The notes under the pieces were generated by a model that saw only the letters and a program-made list of their open reading frames with translations, was not told the DNA's origin and did no database searches. From assembly GCF_017813335.1 (NCBI RefSeq), contig NZ_JAGIYY010000008.1, forward strand, positions 124,001 through 188,000: DNA of 64,000 bases, in the 5' to 3' direction. This document shows, one piece after another, positions 34,528 through 42,611 of the stretch (position 1 is the first letter of the stretch; the number at the start of each line of letters is the position of its first letter). This stretch comes from Tianweitania sediminis (GTDB lineage Bacteria; Pseudomonadota; Alphaproteobacteria; Rhizobiales; Rhizobiaceae). Made by a program: the position numbers and the translations under genes.

Positions 34528-34558
34528 GCGCGGTCACCAGGCCCGGAGATGAAGGCGG
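34525..34558 (-). repeat. 34-bp leader repeat, copy 2
   Basis: It covers the start codon and upstream leader of the membrane protein gene and matches the leader at 33989-34022 with three substitutions. The two genes themselves are unrelated, so only the 5' region is shared. Confidence 0.7.
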
Positions 34559-34570
34559 AGGTGGAGGTCA

Positions 34571-35347
34571 TTACATCGCCGAGATGCGACCGCGCACCCG
34601 TCCGACAATCACGTGACCTTCGTCTAGGCTGATCGTATAGGGCGAATACGTCGGATTGCGGCTGAGAAGCCGAATGGTCGGCGGATCGGAGCCATGCACC
34701 GGCTCGCAAAGCTTCACCACAAGACCGGTACCGTCATAAACGAGGAACGGGCCAGGCGGGGACGGTCGCGTGTCCCGAGCATCCACGATCACACGATCAC
34801 CGGGGAATATAGAGCCAGGCGCATGCGGATGTGCGGGATCATAGCCAGAGTCGCCCGTCACCTCCACGATCAACGCCCGTGAAGCCTCGATGCGGAGCTC
34901 CCCGCGAAGGTAGGATTCGGGGATGCGCCAGTAATCTTTGACGACTTCGGCTGAGATCTGGTTCCCGCCGTTATCGGTGACATTGATCAGATCGACCAAG
35001 CCTCCGCCGCCGGCGCCTGCTTTGGTGTCCAATTCGAGAACGGTGTCTTTGTGTGGATCCGGGGCGGCATCCGGAGCTCGTCGCGACATCGCGCTGAACT
35101 CAGGGCCAGCCAAAGCCCAAACCTCGTTTGCCGAGATCGCTGGCTCACCCTTGCCCGTCAGGGGCTTCAGTAGCTTGGCAACAAAAGCCCTGTCCAAGAA
35201 CTCCTTCTTGTAAGCCCCGGGGTCCTCATACCGCTGAATGCTTGACGCACGAGCATAGCCCATCGCCTGCGCTAACCCATCAAGAGAGAAGCCAGCGCGC
35301 TCGCGAAGCGCACGAAATTCAGAAGTAACCCACTCACTGCTTGCCAT
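34571..35347 (-). CDS. CI-like prophage repressor (XRE helix-turn-helix plus S24 LexA-type peptidase)
   Basis: The product is 258 residues. The start at 35347 (MASSEWVTSEF) gives a compact XRE domain: FRALRERAGFSLDGLAQAMG with recognition helix ASSIQRYE. The C-terminal S24 domain has GDSGYDP (nucleophile S167), then PGDRVIVD and VVKL (K212), the Ser/Lys dyad for RecA-stimulated autocleavage. It should hold the lysogenic state by binding the 17-bp kTACGC-N5-GCGTAw operators beside its own gene and at 33.4 kb, and be inactivated in the SOS response. Confidence 0.88.
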   Translation of the reverse strand: MASSEWVTSEFRALRERAGFSLDGLAQAMGYARASSIQRYEDPGAYKKEFLDRAFVAKLLKPLTGKGEPAISANEVWALAGPEFSAMSRRAPDAAPDPHKDTVLELDTKAGAGGGGLVDLINVTDNGGNQISAEVVKDYWRIPESYLRGELRIEASRALIVEVTGDSGYDPAHPHAPGSIFPGDRVIVDARDTRPSPPGPFLVYDGTGLVVKLCEPVHGSDPPTIRLLSRNPTYSPYTISLDEGHVIVGRVRGRISAM

Positions 35348-35355
35348 ACGTGCAT

Positions 35356-35387
35356 TTACGCGAAACACGTTTACGCATTCCACGTTG
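35356..35387. promoter_or_regulatory. Two weaker operator-like sites beside the repressor gene
   Basis: TTACGCGAAACACGTTT (35356-35372) and TTACGCATTCCACGTTG (35371-35387) each have one perfect half-site TTACGC and a degenerate second half. They sit between the repressor start and the strong operator, like the graded operators of lambda OR. They may control the repressor's own promoter. Confidence 0.45.
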
Positions 35388-35412
35388 ACAATGTACGCGT
35401 GATGCGTATATA
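35385..35412 (+). promoter_or_regulatory. Rightward early promoter (PR-like)
   Basis: TTGACA (35385-35390), a 16-base spacer and TATATA (35407-35412) form a strong promoter for the cro-like gene and the replication operon. The operator begins two bases after the -35 and reaches the -10, the same layout as the leftward promoter. Confidence 0.75.
35393..35409. promoter_or_regulatory. Repressor operator in the rightward promoter
   Basis: GTACGCGTGATGCGTAT has inverted TACGC/GCGTA arms with a 5-bp centre, the same form as the two sites at 33.4 kb. It fills the spacer of the rightward promoter, so occupancy would block polymerase. Confidence 0.7.
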
Positions 35413-35448
35413 CATGCGTAAGACTTGGACAACGCAGCGGGCGAACCC

Positions 35449-35667
35449 TTGAAAACACCAGCAGAACGAGTGATCGAAGCCTTCGGCGGATTGTCGCAAC
35501 TGGCCCGCGCTCTTGGTTCGCCGGTTTCGACGGTCCAAGGATGGAAGATCCGCGGGGAAATCCCCCAGCGCCATTGGGCGGCTATCATAAAGAGTGCTGC
35601 TGACCGAGACATCGTTATCAAGATCGAAGACTTCGTCTTGATTGCCTCTGCACCGGAGGCAGCATGA
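35449..35667 (+). CDS. Cro-like repressor (carph-isopro type helix-turn-helix)
   Basis: The product is 72 residues if TTG 35449 is used, giving the family-like start MKTPAERVIEAFGG; an upstream TTG at 35425 is almost at the predicted transcription start. LSQLARALGSPVSTVQGWK is the helix-turn-helix, and IPQRHWAAIIKSA completes the small domain. As the first gene of the rightward operon, opposite the repressor, it should be the Cro counterpart that turns down repressor synthesis during lytic growth. Confidence 0.75.
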   Translation: MKTPAERVIEAFGGLSQLARALGSPVSTVQGWKIRGEIPQRHWAAIIKSAADRDIVIKIEDFVLIASAPEAA

Positions 35668-35885
35668 TCTTTCGTCATCAAAACGAAACGCGCCGTGTGT
35701 GGGTCGCCAAACCCTCCACCGGCGTTGCTCGTCTCTCATCTAGCCAAGTCCTGACTTCGCGCGGCGCCAACCGCTCGGGTCTCTCAGTTCGCCGCCCCGC
35801 CAAGGGCTGCGTCCGTCTCGCCCATAAATCTAAGCGAGACGGAAATCCTGATCATGGATCATTTGCCCAAGAACTCGGAGCGTGA
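35664..35885 (+). CDS. Small basic hypothetical protein
   Basis: The product is 73 residues, very rich in Arg, Ser and Lys, with its start overlapping the cro-like stop (ATGA). No domain was recognised. The overlap with the previous gene supports it, but the composition is also compatible with a chance frame. Its end reaches the start of the next gene. Confidence 0.4.
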   Translation: MIFRHQNETRRVWVAKPSTGVARLSSSQVLTSRGANRSGLSVRRPAKGCVRLAHKSKRDGNPDHGSFAQELGA

Positions 35886-35886
35886 A

Positions 35887-36384
35887 ATGTCTGCCGTAGA
35901 CGCCCCCGTTTTTAACTCCACAGACCGCGCACATGCGCTGGTCAAGGATATTGCCGGTCATGCCTGGCGTGGTCGCGGCGATATGGTCGACCGCGTTTTC
36001 GACGTCGTGACCCACGCGTTCCCGAAGTCGCCCTGGACCCGTCGCCGTGTCCGCGCTCTTTGGCACCGTGAAGCAGCCAGGATTGATTGGCGTGAAGTCC
36101 GCGAATTGGAGTTCGTTGCTGAGGTTGAGAGAGCGAAACGGCTGGAGCAGGAAGCGGCGAGGGCTAAGCATAACGAGTTCGTCACCCACATCTCAAACAC
36201 TCTCGACAGGATGGAGGCGAACGATGCGGAATTCTTTATCCAACATCGTGCAGCGCTACGCGCGTTGGCGTTCGGATCGGCTGATTTTCAAATCCGAGAA
36301 GTTGCGGGCGAAAGCTCTGAAGATCCTTCTTCGAGCCGCCAAGTTCGCGCGCTGGATCGCGCCCGGGATTTCAACCAGCAATGA
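35887..36384 (+). CDS. Hypothetical phage early protein
   Basis: The product is 165 residues; ATG 35887 has GGAG seven bases upstream (ATG 35854 is an in-frame alternative). The N-terminal part (VKDIAGHAWRGRGDMVDRVF, PWTRRRVRALWHREA) resembles small DNA-associated phage proteins. The middle is a charged coiled coil (VERAKRLEQEAARAKHNEF). The function is unknown. It overlaps the RusA gene start by four bases. Confidence 0.6.
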   Translation: MSAVDAPVFNSTDRAHALVKDIAGHAWRGRGDMVDRVFDVVTHAFPKSPWTRRRVRALWHREAARIDWREVRELEFVAEVERAKRLEQEAARAKHNEFVTHISNTLDRMEANDAEFFIQHRAALRALAFGSADFQIREVAGESSEDPSSSRQVRALDRARDFNQQ

Positions 36385-36992
36385 CCATCGCGACAATCCT
36401 CCCTCGTGATGGTTCTAGCGCGCCAGGGGTCCGCCCCCCTGTTGCCTCTGGCGCGCGCCCACCTTTTGCGGGGACCGCTGCGGACAGCGTCAACCGTGAC
36501 AGCACCGGGGCGGGCGTCTTGGCCGATTTGCCCGCTCCGGTCACCTTTACTTGCCCCGTGCCGCCGTCGGTCAATGCCATGTTCAAGAACACGAAGCATG
36601 GCCGAGCCAAGACCCAGGCGTACGAAGATTGGCGCCTCATGGCTGCGGCAGCGATCCGCCGCCAGGGCGTCCCCAAAATCAAAGGTCATGTCGTCATCAA
36701 CATGGCATTCGAGATCGACCTTGTCCGGGCAGACGCCGACAACCGATTGAAGGCAATGAACGACCTGCTGGTCGACTTAGGCATCATCCAAGATGACAGC
36801 CTGATCCCAGCGGGGCTGTTCTCAAAGCTCCCGCCGACCAATCGATCGGCACATATCCAGATCTGGCCGGTGGTCGCGAACAGCGATCAAACCATCACGG
36901 CCACATTCCACGCCACGCATAACGGCGCAGGCGGCGCGTGGATTATCGAAGCGCCATCTCACACCTATGGTGATTATAATGAACATGTTTGA
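36381..36992 (+). CDS. RusA-like Holliday junction resolvase
   Basis: The product is 203 residues. After a nonconserved 50-residue front come the RusA motifs PPSVNAMFKN, a basic Tyr-Trp helix (AYEDWRLMAAAAIRR) and the metal-binding Asp cluster LVRADADNRLKAMNDLL with DLGIIQDDSLI. Typical RusA is about 120 residues, so the N-terminus is extended; an internal start is possible. It resolves recombination intermediates made by the adjacent RecA-like and exonuclease proteins. Confidence 0.82.
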   Translation: MTIATILPRDGSSAPGVRPPVASGARPPFAGTAADSVNRDSTGAGVLADLPAPVTFTCPVPPSVNAMFKNTKHGRAKTQAYEDWRLMAAAAIRRQGVPKIKGHVVINMAFEIDLVRADADNRLKAMNDLLVDLGIIQDDSLIPAGLFSKLPPTNRSAHIQIWPVVANSDQTITATFHATHNGAGGAWIIEAPSHTYGDYNEHV

Positions 36993-37806
36993 TCGATTGC
37001 GGAAGGTGAAGGCGGATAAGCCTCCACGCCTTCTCTTTTACGGCCCTCCAGGGATCGGCAAGACGACCTTGGCGGCCGAGTTTCCCGACGCTGTCTTCCT
37101 CCAGATCGAGGACGGGACGCCCGGTGATGCGGAAATCGTTTCCTTCGGCAAGCTCGACACATTTGGTGAGGTGATGGACGCGCTCCAGTCCCTTTACCAG
37201 GAGGATCATACATTCCGGTATGTCGTGATCGACTCCATTACCGAGCTGCAGCGCCTGATCTTTGCTGAGACCTGTCGCCGTGGCGACGAGAAGGGCAACG
37301 CCAAGGCCAACATTGAGGACTTTGGCTACGGCAAGGGCTACGTCTACGCCATGCGCGTGGCTCAGGAGTTCGTTGAGGGTCTCAACCTCCTCCGGAACGA
37401 TAAGGGCTTGGGTATCATCCTGATCGCCCACTCGACTGTCAGCCGGTTCGATGACCCCGAGACGGTCAGCTATGACCGGTACGAGATCGCCTTGCGATCC
37501 TCGGACAAAGCAAACAGCGACATGCGCGGCATGTTCGAGCGCGAGATGGACGCCATCCTGCTCTTGAAGCAGCCGGTGGTGGTGAAGACCGAAGAGCAGG
37601 GGTTCAACAAGGAACGCGCCCGGGCAACTGGCGGCGGTCTGGTGATGATCCATTCCATCGGGAAGCCTGCCTACACGGCCAAGAACCGGTACGGCATCCC
37701 AGGCGAGATGCGCTACACCAAGGGTGAAGGCTACGCGGCCCTCTCTCAATATTTCCCCCACATTGACGCCGGCGAGGTCCGGGTCGAACAGAAGGAAGCC
37801 GCGTAA
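36979..37806 (+). CDS. Sak4-like RecA-family ATPase (phage recombinase)
   Basis: The product is 275 residues from ATG 36979, overlapping the RusA gene by 14 bases. Walker A GPPGIGKTT lies at 22-30, Walker B VVIDSITE at about 88-95, and IILIAHS follows as sensor strand. This short RecA-core without a LexA-like extension is the Sak4 type of phage single-strand annealing/recombination ATPase. It is directly followed by a DUF669 protein and an exonuclease, the usual recombination module. Confidence 0.8.
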   Translation: MNMFDRLRKVKADKPPRLLFYGPPGIGKTTLAAEFPDAVFLQIEDGTPGDAEIVSFGKLDTFGEVMDALQSLYQEDHTFRYVVIDSITELQRLIFAETCRRGDEKGNAKANIEDFGYGKGYVYAMRVAQEFVEGLNLLRNDKGLGIILIAHSTVSRFDDPETVSYDRYEIALRSSDKANSDMRGMFEREMDAILLLKQPVVVKTEEQGFNKERARATGGGLVMIHSIGKPAYTAKNRYGIPGEMRYTKGEGYAALSQYFPHIDAGEVRVEQKEAA

Positions 37807-38324
37807 TGGTCGCCCTCCCATCATATAATCAGGAAGCGCAGCCGAGCCAATTTGAGCAGCTCCCAGCCGGTACTTACACGATGAAGATCGTGGAAGCTGA
37901 GGTTGAGGACATCTCTAAATCCGAGGACAAAGGTGGGTGCTTGAAGCTCACTTGGCAGGTCAGCGGCGGGCAGCATGATGGCCAGATGACTTGGCAGCGC
38001 CTGAGCCTCTGGGCAGAGAACTTCAAGTCGCAGAAGCCGGGCAAGTCCGACGAAGAGGTCACTCAGCAGGCCCGCGACATTGCCAATCAGCAGTTCGCCG
38101 CGGTTCGCGAAGCAACCGTCGGGGTTGGCAAGGTCGTAACCGACACCGACGTTCTGCTTCACATCCCATGCCTCGTCACAGTCGGGCCTCAGAAGAAGAA
38201 CCCGCAGTACAACGAGATCAAGGCTGTGAAGCCCATGAACTCGGGCGCGGCGTCCGGAACGGCCGGCAAGGCACCTGCTGCAGCGAACGGCGGCGGGTCA
38301 CTCCCCTGGAAGAAGTCCGCCTGA
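37806..38324 (+). CDS. DUF669 single-strand DNA-binding-like phage protein
   Basis: The product is 172 residues, starting with TAATG overlap to the ATPase gene. The pattern LPAGTYTMKIVEAEVEDIS, GGCLKLTWQVSGG and the C-terminal LPWKKSA is that of DUF669 proteins. These accompany Sak4-type recombinases and are thought to act as the phage SSB. A Gly/Ala/Lys-rich linker precedes the short tail, as in SSBs, but the tail is basic rather than acidic. Confidence 0.78.
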   Translation: MVALPSYNQEAQPSQFEQLPAGTYTMKIVEAEVEDISKSEDKGGCLKLTWQVSGGQHDGQMTWQRLSLWAENFKSQKPGKSDEEVTQQARDIANQQFAAVREATVGVGKVVTDTDVLLHIPCLVTVGPQKKNPQYNEIKAVKPMNSGAASGTAGKAPAAANGGGSLPWKKSA

Positions 38325-38331
38325 TGTAGCG

Positions 38332-38376
38332 GCCCGGTGGTGATCGAGGTTTAGCCGACACACGCCACCACCGGGC
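38332..38376 (+). other. Strong intergenic hairpin
   Basis: GCCCGGTGGTG (38332-38342) pairs perfectly with CACCACCGGGC (38366-38376) around a 23-base loop, in the 100-base gap between two early genes. No T-run follows, so it is not a standard terminator. It may be an RNA processing or translation-control element. Confidence 0.5.
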
Positions 38377-38424
38377 ACTTCCATTCCGAACTCGTTTTCA
38401 CGTTGCTCGAAAAGGATCTGAGCG

Positions 38425-38727
38425 ATGACAGATGATGCACGCCTGAGCAACAGGCATCCCGTTGACCGCCTTGCCATTGTACGCACGCGGATAAAGGAAC
38501 TGCAGGAACAAGAAGCCGACCTGAAACAGATCGTGTCTGCCCAGATGGGCTCCAAAGACACGCTGGGCGGTGACGAATACGTCGCCAAGCAGGTGCTTTC
38601 GACCCGCAAGGGCGGGATCGACGAGGCCCTTCTGAAGAAACAGGGGCTAGACCCCGCTTCATTCCGCAAACCAGATGTGACGGTCTTGTCGATCCGAGTT
38701 GAGGCTCGGGTGGTGGAGGAGGCGTGA
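38425..38727 (+). CDS. Hypothetical early phage protein
   Basis: The product is 100 residues. The N-terminal half is a coiled coil (LAIVRTRIKELQEQEADLKQ); the C-terminal half has a conserved-looking KQGLDPASFRKPDVTVLSIR segment. It lies just before the exonuclease gene, with TGATG coupling. It may be an exonuclease accessory; no family was assigned. Confidence 0.6.
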   Translation: MTDDARLSNRHPVDRLAIVRTRIKELQEQEADLKQIVSAQMGSKDTLGGDEYVAKQVLSTRKGGIDEALLKKQGLDPASFRKPDVTVLSIRVEARVVEEA

Positions 38728-39677
38728 TGGTAGCGATGCCAGAACTTCCATCCCCCACGATCGCCGCGATCGACGCCTGGCACGAGCGCAAGCAGGAGAT
38801 CAGACACTACCCCTTCATTCGCGGTTCCGCCATCGGCCACCAGTGCGAGCGGGCCCTGTTCTACCGGTTCCGCTGGGCGCATCAGCCCGAGACCTTCACT
38901 GGTCGGATGCTCCGCCTATTCCAAACGGGCCACCGAGACGAGGCTAGGATGGTCATGGATCTCCGCAATGCTGGGATCCAGGTCCAGGACCGCGATCCCA
39001 AGACCAGAGACCAATGGGAGGTGGAGGCCTGCGACGGCCACTTCCAGGGGCACCTCGACGGGATCGTTGAGGGCTTGTTGGAAGCTCCGAAGACGCCGCA
39101 CCTGCTTGAGTGCAAGACCCACAATGCGAAGTCGTTCGCGCAATTGAAGTCGATGGGGGTCGAGGCGGCCAAGCCGGACCACATGGCTCAAATGCAGGTC
39201 TACATGCACCTCCAAGGGCTGACCCGCGCCTTCTACCTGGCGAAGAGCAAGGACACGGACGAGTATTGGTCTGAGCGGATCCATTATGACCCCATCCACG
39301 GCGCTGCCTTGGTTGCGAAGGCTGAGCGTGTCCGGGCGGCCAAAGAGGCACCCGCCAGGGTCAGTGACGATCCCGAGTACTTCCTCTGCAAGGCGTTCAA
39401 CTGCAGCAGCTACCAAGTCTGTCATGGCGGCGCATTCGCGCTCCGCAATTGCCGGACGTGTCTGTGGTCGGAGCCGATCGAGAACGCGAACTGGTTCTGC
39501 CATCGGCATAAGCGGGCGCTGTTGCGCGAGGAGCAGGCCGGTGGCTGCCCCAATCACCTCTATATCCCCAGCCTGGTCCCAGGCGAACAGATCGACGCCG
39601 ACGAACAGTCCGAGACCGTGACCTACACCATGAGGGACGGCTCCCAATGGCAAGATGGCGGGAGGGTTGCGGCATGA
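38727..39677 (+). CDS. PD-(D/E)XK exonuclease (RecB/Cas4-like), phage recombination
   Basis: The product is 316 residues. The nuclease core reads GHLDGIVEG (metal Asp), LLECKTHNAKSF (E-x-K) and KPDHMAQMQVYMHL (QxxxY helix), the RecB-like PD-(D/E)XK order. The C-terminal part carries many cysteines (CSSYQVCHGG, CRTCLW, WFCHRHKR, GGCP) that could hold zinc or an iron-sulfur cluster. It probably resects DNA ends for the Sak4-like recombinase. Confidence 0.78.
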   Translation: MVAMPELPSPTIAAIDAWHERKQEIRHYPFIRGSAIGHQCERALFYRFRWAHQPETFTGRMLRLFQTGHRDEARMVMDLRNAGIQVQDRDPKTRDQWEVEACDGHFQGHLDGIVEGLLEAPKTPHLLECKTHNAKSFAQLKSMGVEAAKPDHMAQMQVYMHLQGLTRAFYLAKSKDTDEYWSERIHYDPIHGAALVAKAERVRAAKEAPARVSDDPEYFLCKAFNCSSYQVCHGGAFALRNCRTCLWSEPIENANWFCHRHKRALLREEQAGGCPNHLYIPSLVPGEQIDADEQSETVTYTMRDGSQWQDGGRVAA

Positions 39678-40303
39678 ACCCGTTCGTTTCCAAAGAAGAG
39701 AACCAAATCCGAACCGCGACGGTCGATCGCATTCGCACACTCCTTCCCGATGCTCGCATCATCCACGAGCTGAACGTCGACGAGGGTCATTGTCGCGCTG
39801 ACATTGCTGCCGTGACCGAGTTGCAAATCTTCCTCTTCGAGCTGAAGTCCTCGAAGGACACACTGGGGCGGCTGGCAAACCAGATCCGCACCTTCCATCC
39901 GGTCTGCCACGGCCTGGTGGTTGTGGCTGATGAGAAGTGGTGCGGCCGAGCCACCGCGGCCGGATACCCGAACTGCGACGCTCGCAAAGTGTTGGAGGCC
40001 TCAGGGACGACAACGCAGCTGTGGCAATACCCTGAACCGCAAGCCGCATTCCCCGTCTGGCGCCTGCCAGTGCGGATCCACTACCCATGGCCGTGGAAGA
40101 TGCTCCGCCTCCTATCAGCGGAGGAGATAAAGGCAGTCTGTGCCGAGCGCGGGATCAGGGTTCCGAGCAGGACAAACCGCTCGGTGTTGATCGATACCAT
40201 CCTTCACCGCTTGACTGGGACGGAAATTGAACAGGCCGTCTGCGCTCAGTTGCGCAGCAGACAAGAGTCCGACCCTGCCCTGATTGGGGAGGTGGCGGCA
40301 TGA
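39674..40303 (+). CDS. Second PD-(D/E)XK-type nuclease-like protein
   Basis: The product is 209 residues; the ATG overlaps the exonuclease stop. CRADIAAVTELQIFLFELKSS has the D...E-x-K spacing of restriction-like nucleases, followed by an NQIRTF helix. The C-terminal half (LLSAEEIKAVCAERG, SRTNRSVLIDTILHRL) is SAP-like and may bind DNA. It resembles sce7726-type phage proteins. The substrate is unknown. Confidence 0.65.
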   Translation: MNPFVSKEENQIRTATVDRIRTLLPDARIIHELNVDEGHCRADIAAVTELQIFLFELKSSKDTLGRLANQIRTFHPVCHGLVVVADEKWCGRATAAGYPNCDARKVLEASGTTTQLWQYPEPQAAFPVWRLPVRIHYPWPWKMLRLLSAEEIKAVCAERGIRVPSRTNRSVLIDTILHRLTGTEIEQAVCAQLRSRQESDPALIGEVAA

Positions 40304-41715
40304 GTGCTGTAGCCACCTATGAGGACCTGATCGCCCGCAAGGCAGTGGCGTTCGTTCCGAAGGGGTTCGACGGCCCCTTCGATCTTCACCCCGACCTCTA
40401 CCCCCACCAACGCGCCGTGACCGAGTTTTCCCTCCACGCCGGTTGCTCGGCCATGTTCCTCGACACAGGGCTGGGCAAATCATTCTGCGCGTTGGAATGG
40501 GGCAGGTATGTCGTGGAGGCGACTGGTCGCCCCGTTTTGATGCTCGCCCCGTTGGCAGTCGGGCCGCAGCACCAGCGCGAAGCCGCCAGGTTTGGGATCG
40601 ATGCGATCTATGTCCGTGACGGCGCTGAAGTAACGGACGCCAGGATCTACATCACGAACTATGAGCGTCTTGATAACTTCGTGGCTGCCAAGTTTGCCGG
40701 GGTCATCTTGGATGAGTCCAGCATTCTGAAATCCTTCTCAGGTGCCACAACCAAGAAGCTGATCGAGACCTTCTCGAAAACACCCTACCGGCTTTGCTGC
40801 ACCGCTACCCCGGCGCCCAATGACCATACCGAGCTCGGCACCCACGCAGAGTTTCTCGGGGTGATGCGCCGGGATGAAATGTTGCCGCGTTGGTTCCTCC
40901 ATGACAGCGCCGACACCGGCACGTGGCGGATCAAGGGCCATGCCGTTGAAGACTTCTGGCGCTGGGTCGCGTCCTGGGCCCGATGCGTGTCCCTTCCATC
41001 GGATCTCGGCTTCGACAACGGCAACTACATTCTCCCTCCTATCGTGGTGAAGGAGCACATCGTCGAGGCAGACAGAACCATTGACGCTGGCGAGGAAGGC
41101 AGAGGGAAGTTCCAGGGTCAGCAGTGTTTGTTCCGGATCCCCGACACGTCCGCAACTGCAATCCACAAGGAGAAGCGCCTCACCGTAGATGACCGGGCCG
41201 ACCTAGTTGCGGAGTGCATCGACAGCGATCCCGAAGAGCAGTGGCTGGTCTGGTGCGACACCGACTATGAGGCCGAAGCTGTCCTCGCGCGGGTCTCCGG
41301 TGCCGAGGAGGTAAGGGGCAGTCACACTGCGTTGCAGAAGGAAGCGAGGCTGGATGCGTTCAGTCGCGGCGACCTAAGGGTGCTGGTTACGAAGCCCTCG
41401 ATCGCCGGATACGGTCTCAACTGGCAACAGTGCGCTCGCATGGCCTTTGCAGGCCTGAGCTTCTCTTACGAGAACTACTACCAAGCCGTTCGGCGGTGCT
41501 GGCGGTTTGGTCAAAGCAGGCCGGTCCAGGTCCATATTGCAATGGCCGACACCGAGGCCGCGATCAAGCGCGTGATCGATCGCAAAGCCGGCGACCACGC
41601 AGCGATGAAGCGCGAAATGCAGCTCGCAATGCGAGCCGCTCACCAATTGTCCGTCAGGAAAGCAGCATACACCCCCAAAAAGGAGGCCGGGCTGCCTGCC
41701 TGGATGATCGCATGA
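40300..41715 (+). CDS. SNF2-like DNA helicase/translocase
   Basis: The product is 471 residues. Motif I is DTGLGKS (55-61), motif Ia LMLAPLAV, motif II ILDESS (a DESx variant of DEAH), motif III CTATPAPND, and the C-terminal helicase motifs are TKPSIAGYGLNWQ and YYQAVRRCWRFGQ. This compact SNF2 type is frequent in phage replication modules. It is coupled by ATGA overlaps to the nuclease and methyltransferase genes. Confidence 0.85.
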   Translation: MSAVATYEDLIARKAVAFVPKGFDGPFDLHPDLYPHQRAVTEFSLHAGCSAMFLDTGLGKSFCALEWGRYVVEATGRPVLMLAPLAVGPQHQREAARFGIDAIYVRDGAEVTDARIYITNYERLDNFVAAKFAGVILDESSILKSFSGATTKKLIETFSKTPYRLCCTATPAPNDHTELGTHAEFLGVMRRDEMLPRWFLHDSADTGTWRIKGHAVEDFWRWVASWARCVSLPSDLGFDNGNYILPPIVVKEHIVEADRTIDAGEEGRGKFQGQQCLFRIPDTSATAIHKEKRLTVDDRADLVAECIDSDPEEQWLVWCDTDYEAEAVLARVSGAEEVRGSHTALQKEARLDAFSRGDLRVLVTKPSIAGYGLNWQQCARMAFAGLSFSYENYYQAVRRCWRFGQSRPVQVHIAMADTEAAIKRVIDRKAGDHAAMKREMQLAMRAAHQLSVRKAAYTPKKEAGLPAWMIA

Positions 41716-42611
41716 AAGTCATGGATGTTCACCACGGCGACAATTTCAGCGCCTACCACGCCGACTGCGTTGAGGGCGTTCGCGAGCTGCCGGATGGGTC
41801 GGTCGGGTTCTCGATCTACAGCCCGCCCTTCTCGCATCTGTTCATCTACAGCGACAGCGAGCGGGATATGGGGAATGCGTCCTCTGACGACGAATTCCTC
41901 GAGCACTACAGCTTCCTCCTCCGTGACCTTCACCGCGTCACAATCCCCGGCCGGCTGACCGCGGTGCATTGCACCGACATGCCTCGCACCAAGTCGATGC
42001 ATGGGGAGATCGGACTTTGGGACATGCCGGGGGCGATTATCGAGGCGCACAAGCAGGCTGGGTGGGTCTACCATTCCCGCGTCACGATCTGGAAGGATCC
42101 GGTCGTGGAGATGCAGCGCACCAAGACCCACGGCCTGCTTTACAAGACGTTCCAGAAAGACACGTCGCGGTGCCGCCAAGGCCTCCCCGATTATCTCCTG
42201 ATCTTCCGCAAAACACCGGCGGATGAGAAGCAGGCGGTGCCAGTCGGGAAAGACCGTAACCTGTTCCCCGTGTCGCTGTGGCAGCAGTGGGCCAGCCCGG
42301 TGTGGATGGACATCAACCAAACTAATGTTCTCAACGCGCGTCCCGAGAAGGACCCGAAGGACGAAAAGCACCTTTGCCCCCTTCAGCTAGACCTGATCGA
42401 GCGAGCCATCCGCCTGTGGAGTAATGAAGGTGACACCGTGCTGTCCCCGTTCATGGGTATCGGATCCGAGGGCTGGGGCGCATTGAAGTGCAAGCGCCGT
42501 TTCGTCGGGTTTGAGCTGAAGGAGGGGTATTTTCGCCAGGCAGTGAAGAACCTCTCGCATATGTCGGACACGGCATTCGGAGGTGACTTGTTGGAGGGCT
42601 TGGTCGCATGA
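41712..42611 (+). CDS. Beta-class N6-adenine/N4-cytosine DNA methyltransferase
   Basis: The product is 299 residues. Catalytic motif IV SPPF is at 37-40 and the AdoMet motif FMGIGSEGWGA is near the C-terminus (with FVGFELKEGYF), so the motif order is that of the beta class (PF01555 type). SPPF suggests N4-cytosine or an unusual N6-adenine enzyme; the base cannot be decided here. It is orphan, without a restriction enzyme, and probably protects or marks phage DNA. Confidence 0.84.
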   Translation: MKVMDVHHGDNFSAYHADCVEGVRELPDGSVGFSIYSPPFSHLFIYSDSERDMGNASSDDEFLEHYSFLLRDLHRVTIPGRLTAVHCTDMPRTKSMHGEIGLWDMPGAIIEAHKQAGWVYHSRVTIWKDPVVEMQRTKTHGLLYKTFQKDTSRCRQGLPDYLLIFRKTPADEKQAVPVGKDRNLFPVSLWQQWASPVWMDINQTNVLNARPEKDPKDEKHLCPLQLDLIERAIRLWSNEGDTVLSPFMGIGSEGWGALKCKRRFVGFELKEGYFRQAVKNLSHMSDTAFGGDLLEGLVA

